DNA of 64,000 nt from Durusdinium trenchii (GCA_963970005.1 CAXAMN010021273.1:548795-612794); one strand, 5' to 3'. Shown: positions 19,892-30,189, counted from the first letter of the stretch. Translations and numbers: made by a program. The notes: generated from the sequence alone by a model not told the origin.

Positions 19892-20398
19892 GTAAGGTCG
19901 ACCAGGTTTGGACCTGGGTCTGATTGGACCTGTAGGGTTTCCTATGTGAGTGAATCTCCTGCCTGGATCTTCCGTTCGTGACCAAACTTGATCCCCTGGT
20001 TTAAGGTCATTTAGGCCTGTAAAGGTCGCTTGCTGACTGTGGTCGGGAAGATTGCATTGCTTAGGTTTTTCCCCTACTTCCTGGACTGCAAATTTAAGTC
20101 TTGGCCAAAACGCCACAATCCATAAGTTCCAATGATCATCAGGGTACTCAATATAAATCCATCAAGATTCCGAAGTTCATATCGATAGTGCTTCTTGAAA
20201 GTCTATTGTGTATCTTGATCCAGCTCCCACAGCATGTGGACATCTCTCAACCAAAAACATCACAGATCCGGGGCGGATCAGCACGATCTGCCAACAATCC
20301 AGTTGCAAAGTTGCTAGTAGGCAACAGGGCTTTAAGACAGGTCTATGATGCAAAGAAATAGCAGCCCCAGCAAACTTGCATAACAGAGTTCATTCATC

Positions 20399-20524
20399 AT
20401 GGCAGCCCCCCCAAAGCTCGTTGAACAGGCCCCAATGCGTCAACCGATCGCATCAAATGAAATTCGTGCCATGTCATACCATTTTGCAGGAAACATCCGA
20501 CATACCTACAAAGCCTTTTCTTGA
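20399..20524 (+). CDS. Small ATG ORF (41 aa) opposite a long antisense frame
   Basis: The ATG at 20399 sits in ATCATGG and the product begins MAAPPKLVEQAPMRQPIASN, then IRAMSYHFAG. A possible acceptor-like CAGG lies inside. The minus strand is open for 210 codons over 20397-21029 and includes FVLIKFKENQVGDVMYWHDR, which faintly resembles the motif after integrase domains in LTR elements. Either strand could be the coding one; the evidence for both is weak. Confidence 0.2.
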   Translation: MAAPPKLVEQAPMRQPIASNEIRAMSYHFAGNIRHTYKAFS

Positions 20525-20879
20525 GGGATTGGTTTCCCCACAAAACATGAACAGGTTGGTGCGTGCCGTTCTTGACCATGAGTGTCAGCGGTACTGTCGA
20601 CAGACTGGATTGGTGGAACAGGTGGAAAGTTCTGTTCACGCAAACATACATCGCCACACACACACACACCATGGACTGGCCAGGGGTGGCTGTTTTGTTG
20701 GGGTCTTTCTGTGCGTCAAGATGCCTGTCCCATCGGTCGTGCCAGTACATTACATCCCCCACCTGGTTTTCTTTGAATTTTATCAAAACAAATCCACGTG
20801 CCACTTCGATTGGGAACTGACCACGAAACGGTGGCCTGATTCCGGACATGCCAGGACACCCATGAATGGAACAAGATGG

Positions 20880-20960
20880 AAGTAATATCGTCCCTAAGAA
20901 GACTGGGCCCTTCTCCAATGGGAAGGGTTTGGTTTGGCTCCAGACCCTGGCATTTCGGTG
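20880..20960. repeat. Family F-like fragment
   Basis: TCCCTAAGAAGACTGGGCCC followed by TTCTCCAATGGGAAGGGTTT resembles the left half of the family F copies. A similar fragment lies at 47170-47225. Confidence 0.4.
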
Positions 20961-22042
20961 TCTTTGGTCCCATGACAATCCAGTGCAGGGCAGCATTCTT
21001 AGTATAATGTCCAATACATGAACCGTCATTGCTAAATGATGCTATAGATGCGCTTTCGTTTTCCAGGTTTTTGTTGGCGTCTCATCTACGGGTTGGTCTG
21101 AAACTCACCGACTCAGACCTGGTTCGACCGAGGTTCAAGACTGTCAAGACCGATTTTTCAGACTTTTGGTCAATTGATCGATTGGCCGACAGGGTTGGCC
21201 GTCAGTAAACCACTAAGTTAACTGGCCGAGTAACTGGTCAGTAAACCAGTAAACCAGTAAATAGATGTAAATAGTAAGCAATCATTACATATTCATATTT
21301 ATATATATATATCGTATACTTGTTTTGAGATGTCAATGTCGGCCTGCAACTGAACTATCATCCACTGTGCCCTGGTATCTTGTTTCGTAACACCCCGCGC
21401 TTGGCCCTTGGCCCTTGGAACATCGGGGGAGCTGTGGTGAAAAAGCGCTCTCTGTGTGTGTGTGTGCCAAAGTCGTTCTTAGCTCTACATGTCTTCAGAG
21501 AATTGATGAGAAACTGAATGACTGCATGGACGAAACGCGCACAAGACTCATGTGACACCCATGGAGAAGAGCCCATATGATATGATAGCATGTTTGTGGA
21601 ACATGGACCACCATTCATAACACCTATAGACTATAGAACTTCCTTTTTGGGCAGACATGTCTGCTTAGTATGGGTATGTATGGGTGACCCGAACCCGAAC
21701 CCTTCCCATTGGCAACATGACATGAGCCCAGATTGTTTGGGGTATATAATATGACAAGTCGATGTGCGTTTTGTTGTCCCACGGCATCCACTCACCAAAT
21801 GTTGGGAGTTCCAAACCTTCTGTCATTCCCACCCTTTTCTGAGCAAAATCTTTGTTTTGAAGGCCCGGACCACTTGACACGGTTTCATCCAGGACTTTCT
21901 GGCCACCTCTGAGAGAGTTTTCCTGGTGATCTTTTGCCTGGAGATGTGCATCTTGCAGCTCGGAGCAGACGTGAGAGAACATTCCCCACAGATGTTGAGG
22001 TCTCCAGGCTCGGTCTTTCAGTACCTTCGTTTCCCAGGTCTT
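20961..22042. other. Mostly non-coding
   Basis: Short direct repeats of the type AACTGGCC/GTAAACCAGT occur at about 21185-21260, with AT runs near 21300 and a GT run near 21450. Open frames on the minus strand (21358-21618, 21665-21982) carry no recognisable domain. Confidence 0.45.
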
Positions 22043-22387
22043 TCAGGCTCGGATGTCATACCTTCGTTTCGGTGGGATGACTGTTTCATCCAGGATGCAG
22101 CGACCGTCAGTTACCTGTCCGGCATCGGTCGTTGTTGGGTCAATGACGTCTGAGCCGACGGGCACCCACGTCTTCAACAAGAAAACCAACAAAAACGAGT
22201 CCCGGTAACGGTCATTACCACAATTCTTGGCTGGTAACGGTCGTGACCCCTCTTCGAAGTCGGCATTTGGGATCAGCCTTCGGTTGTTTGTGGGAGTGGA
22301 CGCCGCGTCCCGCATCAAGTGCCGCCAACCAGACGCGCCAACCAGACTGGTGGATGGACAGACGGGTGCGCACTCGTTTCGAATCAT
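22043..22387 (-). CDS. Hypothetical ORF, 114 aa
   Basis: This ATG frame begins MIRNECAPVCPSTSLVGASG and is mixed and polar throughout (NNRRLIPNADFEEGSRPLPA, then a hydrophobic LLVFLLKTWVPV), ending KRRYDIRA. The segment GGTAACGGTC occurs twice inside it (22205 and 22231). Plus-strand frames overlap. No family is recognised. Confidence 0.25.
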   Translation of the reverse strand: MIRNECAPVCPSTSLVGASGWRHLMRDAASTPTNNRRLIPNADFEEGSRPLPAKNCGNDRYRDSFLLVFLLKTWVPVGSDVIDPTTTDAGQVTDGRCILDETVIPPKRRYDIRA

Positions 22388-22598
22388 GCATCATAACCCT
22401 AGAAGTCCAGTGATATGACTCATTTTGCCCCTCAAAAAAGTGGACCATGAAACAAATGAGTCATCGGAAGGTTCTGGGTAAGACCTTCCTATTTAGTCCG
22501 GGTAAGTCATTCGGAAGTGGGAGTTTGGCTATCTGGGAGTCTGGGTAAGTCTATGTTCCGTGGATCCACTTCCACTATCACGTCCGTGATGCAGGAGT

Positions 22599-23240
22599 TT
22601 GGGCAGCCGTACAGCCGTTGTGGCGTTCACGCCGTGGGGGACGTTGTTGACTCAAGCTAGGCAGTGGAAATGTCCGGTGGATGCACAAAATAGATACCTT
22701 CAAAACAATGGCAGTGGACCATGTCTCTCTCTCTCTCTCTGTCTTTCTATTGGAGTTCCAGGATGTTTCAAGAGATCTATATCAGCCATCAGAGTACTCG
22801 AGACAGCAGACTTTCAGAGTAGATGGCATGCACGATCCCCTCCAGGAAAATTCCGATTCTGGATTCGACCATCTAGTGGGTCGCCAATGGAAATATGGTA
22901 CGTACTACGTGATGGACCAGGCAACAGGACACCCAGACAGGATGATCCTGGTAGATTCGATCAGCACCCCATCCAACAGTCCTGGATGATCGTGAATGAC
23001 TGTGGACAGGGGGCAACTCTGCAATCTTTTTGGGCCTTTACTGGTGTCAACGTTTTGTATAGATTGTATAGTTTAGATAGCACTTTAAATAGAGCCTACA
23101 AAGCAGTTGGCTTCACGGTCCATGCTGGCTTTGCATCATCATCCGTAGGCTACCTGCGGACTGGGAATCGGACAGCTGACCGCAGGAGGGGCCTTGGGAC
23201 ACCGAAGAGACGAGGTGAAAGGCCCGGTGGTTTCTTTTAG
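22599..23240 (+). CDS. Long ORF (213 codons) crossing a family A half-element
   Basis: The frame opens without ATG. Its most protein-like part is 23010-23190, with TLQSFWAFTGVNVLYRLYSL and then NRAYKAVGFTVHAGFASSSV. The middle is a half-copy of the family A element and a CT run, so much of the frame is repeat translation. No domain is recognised. Confidence 0.2.
   Translation: MGSRTAVVAFTPWGTLLTQARQWKCPVDAQNRYLQNNGSGPCLSLSLCLSIGVPGCFKRSISAIRVLETADFQSRWHARSPPGKFRFWIRPSSGSPMEIWYVLRDGPGNRTPRQDDPGRFDQHPIQQSWMIVNDCGQGATLQSFWAFTGVNVLYRLYSLDSTLNRAYKAVGFTVHAGFASSSVGYLRTGNRTADRRRGLGTPKRRGERPGGFF
22913..22953. mobile_element. Family A element, right half only
   Basis: AGGACACCCAGACAGGATGA followed by TCCTGGTA is the right arm of family A. 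The left arm is not recognisable. Confidence 0.55.
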
Positions 23241-23721
23241 GGTTAAACCTCGCCTTCCCTGAAAAGATCCTCATTTTCTCACCCCCCTGCGCTCCCTCGG
23301 CCGCGATCCTGGTCGTAAGACCTGAAGCAGAACCTTCGACTCCTTCGGCCGAAGAAAACCGACCGTCGAAACCGTGCCGTGCCGTGCCTTTCTCTCTCTC
23401 TCTCTCAGGATCGGGGCCTTTGGGCCTTGTAGGCCAGGGGAGGGTCGGCCCAGCAGGGCCTCTGCCAGGGCCAGAGAAGCAGTAGGTACGTACGTATGTG
23501 GGTTGGCAATATGGGTTTAACTAACTATAAACATCGGGAAGCCTCCCAGTTCGACCTCCTCATTTGAAGGAAAATAGCAGCCGGCCAGGTTTGTCTTCCT
23601 AATTTCAATACAGACCCGTATGGCAACCTTTAAAGCATCAGAGGTCTTGTTTCTTTGTTGCTTAAACAAACGTTTCTTCTGCACCGCCTAATGTGGGCTG
23701 TGCCATCACACTTGGGAAATC
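23241..23721. other. No gene seen
   Basis: It contains a CT microsatellite (about 23391-23408) and GC-rich palindromic bits (GGCCTTTGGGCC). No open frame is worth listing. Confidence 0.5.
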
Positions 23722-23925
23722 TTAGCGCGCTATAACACGTGTACACATTGCATTCCATTGTTCTATTTCAAGAGCACTTCTACATGCACAGGACAAAAGG
23801 GAACCTGTAGAGAGGAGAAGATCCCTAGCGGCCACGGGCAGTGGCGGGACTCCAGTGGCGGGGCAGAAAATGGGGATCGCCTTAGGAATGTCCCAGATCC
23901 CAGGCAGCCACAGTATCCCAAGCAT
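23722..23925 (-). CDS. Small ORF, 67 aa
   Basis: The ATG at 23925 starts MLGILWLPGIWDIPKAIPIF, a hydrophobic N-terminus; the rest includes PVAARDLLLSTGSLLSCACR and ends VIAR-TAA. A CTACAGG inside could be an acceptor. The start lies 16 bases from a family D element. No family is recognised. Confidence 0.25.
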   Translation of the reverse strand: MLGILWLPGIWDIPKAIPIFCPATGVPPLPVAARDLLLSTGSLLSCACRSALEIEQWNAMCTRVIAR

Positions 23926-23940
23926 GACTAAATTTGGTAC

Positions 23941-24048
23941 TACCCAGACGCTCCAAACAGCTCTTGGTAGCTCAAAACCCTAGGGATTTGAGACCCCAGA
24001 CCCCTATGAGGGTCCGACCCCTCCATAGGGCCCATGAGCGTCTGGGTA
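23941..24048. mobile_element. Family D element, copy 1 (complete)
   Basis: Terminal inverted repeats are perfect over 13 bp: TACCCAGACGCTC at 23941-23953 and GAGCGTCTGGGTA at 24036-24048. The interior has CTCAAAACCCTAGGGATTTG and AGACCCCAGACCCC. It is 108 bp with terminal TA on both sides. Confidence 0.9.
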
Positions 24049-24381
24049 TTTTTTTTTCCATTGGAGTAGTTGAAGGGGTCAAAGTAGGTCAAGGTGCCAG
24101 TCCCATGGAGTGGCGGGTTCAAAATCTCAGGAGTTGCGCGCTATGGTGTGGTCAATGCTTTGGTGTGGTATGATCTTTGGAACCACCAGTTAGTACTAGT
24201 TCATGCAGCTAGAAGTGGAACAATTGGAACCACCATGTGTTTCTAATTGTTGGGTTTCCAGGCAAAGATGCTCCTCTCCACTGTAGGACAAGATTGTGAG
24301 GCAGGTCCGGTGTATGTTTATGCATGTTTATCCAGCCGCCAGCAGCCTCAAAACTGCTGTAGTAGACGTTGTCAACGAGTT

Positions 24382-24512
24382 GGTTTAAGGGAACATCTAC
24401 AGGAAACCTAGATGTTCCCTCCAAGGGGTGTCCAATGGACTACCCCACACTACCTATAGGCTTCCAGACAGGGCACCCCTTGGAGGGTCCTGGTAGATGT
24501 TCCCTTAAAACC
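24382..24512. mobile_element. Family A-related element with long arms
   Basis: GGTTTAAGGGAACATCTAC at the left and GTAGATGTTCCCTTAAAACC at the right are inverted. Inner arms CTCCAAGGGGTGTCC and GGGCACCCCTTGGAGGG are also inverted, so the 131-bp unit can fold nearly end to end. Confidence 0.8.
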
Positions 24513-24721
24513 AGTCAATTCTGTGGACACTTGGCCCGGCCAGATATCTGCGAACCCCTGTGATGTGCTTTGATGGCGTGATCGTGGTGGCGTCCGTGGT
24601 TCAGGCGTGGGGGCCGTGGAAACCACATCCAGGGGCCGAGGATTGACAGGGGCACCCCTATCCACTGAGTTTGGCACACGGAACTACTGTCACTCAACCT
24701 GTATAGTTTGAATCTTCTAGT

Positions 24722-25099
24722 GTGCCAAACAGCTTTCTATTGCAAATTGTACTACAGTTCAAATACACTGCAGGCTATACTACTGCCACCATTCTTATCA
24801 ACAATGCTACTGAAGCACTTCTAGTAGATTGGATGTACCTGTCAGGAATTGACTGTTCTGCAATGCGACTAAGGCTGTGGGGTGCGAGGTGGTTCTCTTC
24901 TTGGACACTCTGTCACGTGACCCCTTGGGTTCAACTTCCAAATGACCAGTTTCACCTTAAGAAACTTGCAAGCTCGACCAGAAAAGCGCTTAGATCATTC
25001 TGGGACATGTTTCCAACCAACTCAACCGCGCGCCCACATCACAAACAAAAAAGAACAAACGGACCCGGGCGGGTTGCCAAAATCTCCGCCATGCGCTGA
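24722..25099 (+). CDS. Weak ORF
   Basis: This 125-codon frame lacks ATG. Part of it (TATILINNATEALLVDWMYL) is coding-like, followed by a Trp-rich stretch and a basic tail. Nothing allows a family call, and the frame may be fortuitous. Confidence 0.15.
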   Translation: MPNSFLLQIVLQFKYTAGYTTATILINNATEALLVDWMYLSGIDCSAMRLRLWGARWFSSWTLCHVTPWVQLPNDQFHLKKLASSTRKALRSFWDMFPTNSTARPHHKQKRTNGPGRVAKISAMR

Positions 25100-25109
25100 A
25101 ATTGTCAGC

Positions 25110-26031
25110 GACACTCAAGGCGCACAGTCAGCAGGCACATCAGCCAACGACCTCTGCTGCCAATTCCAGCTAGGTCTGAGCTGCAAACCAAAACTCCAGC
25201 AAACTTTGACCTGGACATGAAACGGATTGGTCGGACGACTGGTCGTGTTTGGTATTTGTTGTTGTTGTTTTGTGACCCAGAAAAGCTGATTCACACCCAA
25301 AGCCAGGTCGTCTCCCCCTTAAACCCCCAAAAGCTCCCGAAAGCTCCAACCCACATCTCCTCAAGTCAGGTGCTGTTGCGAACCGACCCCCACTTTAACC
25401 ACCCACCCCAAGCACCTTCTCCTCCTCCTTGAGGGATGTGAGGGATGTCACCCCATCACCTTCACCCAGTCACCGCCTTCACCTCACCCCCTCGCCCTGG
25501 CAGGTGCTCACCTCACCAGATGGCCAGGGTGGCGCCATTGCGGCGCTGCGCACGCTGCGGCTCTTCCGGGCGGGGGGTGCCGAACCGGGGAACGGGCGGG
25601 CGTGGCCCGGGCGTCGAACCGGGGGGGGGTCGGAAAGTAGCTAGAAGTGGTGTGGTCGACGGGGGAACCGGTAGACATCGGTATAGACTCTTAGGACCCC
25701 GATCCAGATCATGGATTGAAGATCCTCCTGTCCATTGCCTCTGTAAAATGAGGGGGGTCCACCATCATCCTAAAACGGTTTTATGATCCCCCTCCTTGAG
25801 GGGGTCAGGGGGTCATTTTACAGAGAAAACGTGCATGCACAGGAGACATGTCAGATTTTGTATGCTTACCGCTGCCTCTTTCAATACCGCATGAAACAAA
25901 TATCTAAAAATGATGCAAAATGAGAAGTTGGAATGACAAGCAAATTATATCTATCACCTGTGGGGGTTGGGAAGGCCGCTTTACATCTGTAATTTGACAG
26001 GGCCGACCCCCCCCTGGGAACTGACACGGGG
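25110..26031. other. GC-rich then repeat-containing stretch
   Basis: At 25500-25640 the DNA is very GC-rich and open in two plus frames, one reading LRTLRLFRA, but without enough context to call an exon. A hairpin follows at 25738-25825. Nothing is recognisable from 25830 to 26030. Confidence 0.4.
25738..25825. repeat. Hairpin (imperfect inverted repeat)
   Basis: CCTCTGTAAAATGAGGGGGG faces GGGGGTCATTTTACAGAG, with an inner pair ATCATCCTAAAACGGTTTTA that is itself palindromic. It is about 88 bp. Confidence 0.7.
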
Positions 26032-26346
26032 ATGATTGAAGTGATTGAAGAACCTCTTCATGGGTCCGGGTGGTGGGATTTTGTCCTTCTGGGCACATTT
26101 GCAAGAGAGGTGCATCGCTGTGCGGCGTACCCTGAGGTCCTGAACAAGCTCGCCAGCCGTTGGCCTTCCTTTCGAGTCCTACTGAAGGCAGCGGCGTTTG
26201 AACTGCCGCAGCTCGCGACCGAAAGAAGCTTCCTACTTCCCAGACACTCCACGTATGAACTATATAATTGCATGGACCCTGTATTTCAACATGTTTCAAC
26301 CACACCGCAACTGATTGGCACGTCAGTCTGGAGTGTTTGTGCTTGA
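26032..26346 (+). CDS. Hypothetical protein, 104 aa, element-derived C-terminus
   Basis: This ATG ORF starts MIEVIEEPLHGSGWWDFVLL. The first 66 residues are strongly protein-like and probably helical (FAREVHRCAAYPEVLNKLAS, then PSFRVLLKAAAFELPQLATE). From about 26229 the frame enters sequence resembling the end of family E (CAGACACTCCACGTATG), so the last 38 residues and the TGA come from repeat DNA. Either the exon normally ends near 26228 or the element has been captured as a C-terminus. No family is recognised. Confidence 0.4.
   Translation: MIEVIEEPLHGSGWWDFVLLGTFAREVHRCAAYPEVLNKLASRWPSFRVLLKAAAFELPQLATERSFLLPRHSTYELYNCMDPVFQHVSTTPQLIGTSVWSVCA
26229..26275. mobile_element. Family E end fragment
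   Basis: TACTTCCCAGACACTCCACG followed by TATGAACTATATAATTGCAT matches the left end of family E. It also shares TACTTCCCAGAC with the family D copy at 38983. Confidence 0.45.
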
Positions 26347-26492
26347 CGATTAAAGACCAATGAGACCTTCCAGGAGTCGTGGTGGGTTCTCCCATGAAAG
26401 GAGGTTCTCCACGTTCTGCCTCAAGTACTGAGCGAATCGGTTGATCCCTTTTTGGCCTGGTCGAAATTATGGTGTTTGTTCATTTTGTCGGA

Positions 26493-26597
26493 TACACCCA
26501 GACGCGACCCTGGGCCCTCATATGGAGGGGTCGGACCCAATATGGAGGGAACTGGGGTCTCAAATCCCTAGGGTTTTGACGTACCAAGAGCTGTTTC
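26493..26597 (-). mobile_element. Family D element, copy 2
   Basis: It is in reverse orientation relative to copy 1: TACACCCAGACGCGACCCTG at the left and CCAAGAGCTGTTT near the right. The middle ACTGGGGTCTCAAATCCCTA matches the other copies. Confidence 0.8.
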
Positions 26598-26965
26598 AGT
26601 AGTATAGATGTGGCTGTGCCAAGTCGTTTGGTCTGGTGTAAAGTCGTTTGGATGTTGTGTGTGTCCATGCAGCTTAGATGACTTAGATGCAAGATTTGGC
26701 AATACACTGTTTGACAAACTGAAGAGAATCAGTTCAAGACCATTTGCTGGATTGCATCAGGAACAACATATATGTAGGCTTACTGTATTTGGAGAAATAA
26801 GAACAGAACTTCTCAATCAATCTCAATCATACTTACATGACTCATACCACATACCGTCTGGCCGGTGTGCGAACTTCAGACCGGCCTTTGTGTGCCCACG
26901 TGCCGGAGTCTGCACATAGCTGTGGCTCCACAGTGCCGGTCGAATGGAATGGGATGGGGTCAAAA

Positions 26966-27008
26966 CCATGTGGGCATGGAACACCATGTGGGCATGGAAT
27001 ATGGGCAT
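26966..27008 (+). repeat. Short tandem repeat (18-bp unit)
   Basis: ACCATGTGGGCATGGAAC is followed by ACCATGTGGGCATGGAAT and a partial third copy. Confidence 0.75.
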
Positions 27009-27495
27009 GCGTACAGCTCACCCCACCATGTGTCACTCACCCGACCAGTCCACCATCTTTTGGACCCACAGCCATTCTTTTCAGATTTGTTCAACACTTC
27101 TTTTCCCCGTTTTGAGGCCGCAGCTGTCACGTCACCTGTCGCGTGTCATCGCCCGCGCGTCTTGGGATCTGGTGCAGTGTTTTATCAGGGATGCAATCCT
27201 CATGACACTGAACTTGTGTTTCAGTCCCCAAAAGCTACGAAATCCTGTTTTATGCGCACAGGCTATGGCACAAAGTTCTTGATGTACTTTCTGTACTACT
27301 TTGCAAAAAAAGGTGACTTCTCTGGAAAGCTGCGTTTTCATGCGGCTGGGTGACCTTACGCAACTTCACCCATGCGCTCGTATGAGAAATGTTACATGAC
27401 TTGACCTCCTGTGTGGGGTTTTGTTCTGTGATGTCTGAAATCAGCTTCAGCTAAATTAACTCAATGGAAAACTTTGAAGCTCCCGTTTCCTTACA

Positions 27496-27735
27496 GTGTT
27501 CCTTGCATTTTGTTGTGGCTCGCACCCCCTGGGACCCCCCGTAGGGGTTTCCCTCTCCGCCGTTCCGGGCGCCGCCGGTCTTCCGATCGATCGCGCGTCA
27601 GGCGATGCTCTACACGGGGAAGTCCTTAAGCTATTGGATCGTACTGCCCGGGACCAAAGGAGGTCGCCACTTTGGGTGTTCAAACCTGGGGTGAAGGCAA
27701 GACCTCCAATCAAGACCTTGGGACTGGAAGATTGA
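27496..27735 (+). CDS. Exon candidate, terminal
   Basis: The frame is open without ATG. Its distal part reads LPIDRASGDALHGEVLKLLD, then RTARDQRRSPLWVFKPGVKA and ends GLED-TGA, basic and probably helical. The minus strand (27456-27869) is open as well. No family is recognised. Confidence 0.3.
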   Translation: MFLAFCCGSHPLGPPVGVSLSAVPGAAGLPIDRASGDALHGEVLKLLDRTARDQRRSPLWVFKPGVKARPPIKTLGLED

Positions 27736-28094
27736 CCGACCTCTGAAACGAACTCACAATTCACATGCATGGAACGAGGCATAGAATGATGTATGACATT
27801 AGAACAGAGAATCCAGTTTACATTGATTGCCAACACTTCATTGACCGAAAACCGAGGAGCTTCAAACACCTGAAAACTCTGAAAAATCCAGGAGTGAAGC
27901 TTGGGGGCAGCGAAGCTTGAGTGGTGGCTGTGACGCCAAGACAGAGAAGCAATATTGTTTGGTTCCAGTGGCTCAATTGAGCAAACGCCAAAACGTGCAA
28001 TGACTAATTTAACAAAGAGAGGTCGTGATGTTCAGGAATTGGGCTAAAAACTGCAAAAGCAATAGCCCCCCCAAAAAGCGATAACCTTGCAGAA

Positions 28095-28538
28095 TCATGT
28101 CCTTTGCGTGACAGTACATGTTTGGCAGACACTCAAATAGATCTGGGTCATGGTCCTCCTTCGTGCACAACATTGATGGACCCTGGATCGATGCAACTGC
28201 GTGCATGTCATTGACCCTTCAAACATATGAAACCATATATGATATATATATATATGAATATATACATTCAAAAATAACAAACCAGCTGCTTCCAAGGGTT
28301 GCCCTGTCTGGAGACCTGTAAGTAGTGTGGAGATGTCCATTGGTGACCCCTTGGAAGCAGCTGGAATGTAATATGTTATAGATTGGGACTGTTTGGGACT
28401 GTCTAAGGTGGTAGTTCTGGAGCTGAACATCCCGAATCCACTTTGGAGAGTTGATGACATAATATTTAAGGGGCTACCGCCCGCGGCCGCCGACCCCAGA
28501 GCGGCCGCGGGTGTCAGTCCGAGCAACAGTGCCGGCAA
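28095..28538 (-). CDS. Exon candidate running into a family A element
   Basis: The plausible part is 28370-28538 on the minus strand: LPALLLGLTPAAALGSAAAG, then NIMSSTLQSGFGMFSSRTTT. After that the frame crosses the element at 28280-28364 and AT-rich repeat DNA, so the C-terminal half is unlikely to be coding. The first codon is TTG, so an upstream exon would be needed. No family is recognised. Confidence 0.25.
   Translation of the reverse strand: MPALLLGLTPAAALGSAAAGGSPLNIMSSTLQSGFGMFSSRTTTLDSPKQSQSITYYIPAASKGSPMDISTLLTGLQTGQPLEAAGLLFLNVYIHIYIYHIWFHMFEGSMTCTQLHRSRVHQCCARRRTMTQIYLSVCQTCTVTQRT
28280..28364. mobile_element. Family A-related element (AGCTGCTTCC type)
   Basis: The ends are ACCAGCTGCTTCCAAGGG and CCCCTTGGAAGCAGCTGG, an inverted pair of about 17 bp. 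It is 85 bp. Confidence 0.85.
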
Positions 28539-28904
28539 TCACGTGCTCACAACCGCCTGATCCGTGTCCCTCGAGATCCCTTATCACGGTGACCTCCTTT
28601 GAAATCATGGTTCGGCAACCTCGATTTTAGACATGCAGGAGGAAGGTCAGGGTATATATATTTGTTTTATTTTTTAAAAATTGGTATCATATTGTATCGA
28701 CATGTCTGTACTACTTGGCGTTGTTGTTCCGTTCAACCTCAACCGTTTCTGACAACTACCTTCTTTTTCCATCGAAGCATCCGAAACTAATACAACAACC
28801 CAATCGTTACTAGAATATTTTAGCCGTTGGCAGGTCTAGGCTCCGCCTGGGGGTGGGCGCGAGTACCACTATGCAAGACTGGGGTTGCCTTGTTTTTCAA
28901 CACC

Positions 28905-28970
28905 AGGTCCAGGGGGTGCGCAGGGGGGAGTCGAACCCGGGACCCCAGCCTGGACACCGCCTGTACCGCG
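28905..28970 (-). other. tRNA-like Pol III promoter remnant
   Basis: On the minus strand, GGTTCGACTCC at 28937-28927 is a perfect B box. CGGTACAGGCGG at 28968-28957 resembles an A box. The distance between them is too short for a whole tRNA and the T stem pairs poorly, so this is a truncated tRNA or tRNA-derived SINE. The minus-strand frame here translates to the tRNA-artefact phrase LGSRVRLPPA. Confidence 0.35.
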
Positions 28971-29003
28971 AAAAAAACCTGACGGACCCACTCCTTTTCA
29001 AAC

Positions 29004-29213
29004 ATGACCAATGTCCAAAATTTGTTTAAAAAAGTTGTCCACAGTTTGTCAATTTTTCGCAAAGCGCTGGTTGATTGCCAAGCCCCAGCTATACCTCCAG
29101 CTATACCTAGACCGAACTATTCTCAGGAACACGGCGTCCCCGTTCCGCTCACGCTCACGCTCTCGGTACTAGAACGGGGTCGGCGGATGCCTTCTTTTTT
29201 GTGGGAAAGGAAG
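29004..29213 (+). CDS. First-exon candidate with GTAACA donor
   Basis: The ATG at 29004 starts MTNVQNLFKKVVHSLSIFRK, an amphipathic basic start that could be a targeting peptide. It is followed by a Pro-rich part (APAIPPAIPRPNYSQEHG) and ends LWERK before a possible donor GTAACA at 29214, phase 0. Without splicing the frame runs on to TGA at 29261. No family is recognised. It begins about 35 bases from the tRNA-like remnant on the other strand, whose frame is also open. Confidence 0.35.
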
Positions 29214-29261
29214 GTAACAAGAACATCCAATCCCTGCATCTATGCCTGTTTGCTTGTATGA

Positions 29262-30120
29262 TCTTGTATGTTGGTTTTTTGTTTGTTGTTAACTTGTTTT
29301 GCTTGTCACCACTTCTTGACCTCTCTTTTCTGAGGTCTTCTTTTTTGGAAGGACCTGTTCTGAGTGCCTCCATTTTCTGGATGTCAAAGCCCAGACACGA
29401 CCTAAGTGTGGACCGGCAGATTGACCTACATGGGGGATCATGGGGGTGTTTTCAGGCGTGAACTGATCGGCATATATGTACAGGGACATTGTAGGCATAT
29501 TTCATATACCAGAACCCTCCAACAGGGCTCGTTATGCATGATGCGTGGCCATGGGGTTCTTCAAAGTTTATGTGCCTTTTGTTGTCCCAAATTTGCTTTT
29601 GGTTTTGCTGCTGTGCCATAGTGTTTCTGTACTCATGGTGGTATGAAAAGATCTCAAGTAAGATGCACCTGTGATGGCGTGGCCATGGGGGTTCCATGCC
29701 TGAACATCATCGCACCGATGCTTTCACGATGCCTCCCCGCAATGTAAATGGTGCTTCGGGCAACTGTTGTTGAGGTTTTGGGACTCGTGGTGCGTAATGC
29801 GTGGCCATGGTGTTCTTCAAAAGTGATGTGCCTTTTGTGATAGCTGATGTGCCTTTCTGAAAATTGCGTGGCCTTGCTGTGATGTGCCTTTCGTGAGCAT
29901 GATGTGCCTTAGGGCCGCCGTTTGTAGTTGAGGGTTGATTGGACCCTAACAGGTCTCAATTGGTGACCTGTCGGAGGGTCCTCCATGGTATATATTCCAT
30001 ATATACATTTATAAAGAGTCTGGGTTCTACGGTATACCCCGAACCCTCCTGAAACCAGCTCCAGCTCATGCTCGCCACGTGCGTCACCGAAGGTTTTCCT
30101 TGGTCCTCTACATTTGCACC
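29262..30120. other. Non-coding, with degenerate tandem motif
   Basis: ATGCGTGGCCATGG and GATGTGCCTTT-type motifs recur at 29541, 29575, 29796, 29833, 29848, 29881 and 29902, a loose minisatellite. A folded segment resembling family A (GGACCCTAACAGGTC ... GAACCCTCC) lies at about 29940-30055. Confidence 0.5.
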
Positions 30121-30189
30121 TTAATGTTCCTTCAGCTCTTTGCGACGAAGTTCCACTTCGTGGCGCAGCTGGCGAGCCTTGTGTTTTTT
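30121..30189 (-). CDS. Possible terminal exon, coiled-coil
   Basis: The minus strand reads KHKARQLRHEVELRRKELKE then H and TAA, a heptad-like charged helix typical of the end of a coiled coil. The frame is closed upstream by TAG at about 30190, which could be an acceptor. Only 22 codons support it. Confidence 0.25.
   Translation of the reverse strand, partial: KKHKARQLRHEVELRRKELKEH

Noticed and set aside
20397..21029. 210-codon minus-strand ORF with VGDVMYWHDR as an integrase-linked motif
   Set aside because: One weak motif only, no integrase core, and CA-repeat DNA lies inside the frame; mentioned only as an alternative in the feature at 20399.
25540..25572. LRTLRLFRA phrase resembling an S4 voltage-sensor segment
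   Set aside because: Only nine residues in a GC-rich stretch; no neighbouring membrane segments or further regularly spaced arginines.
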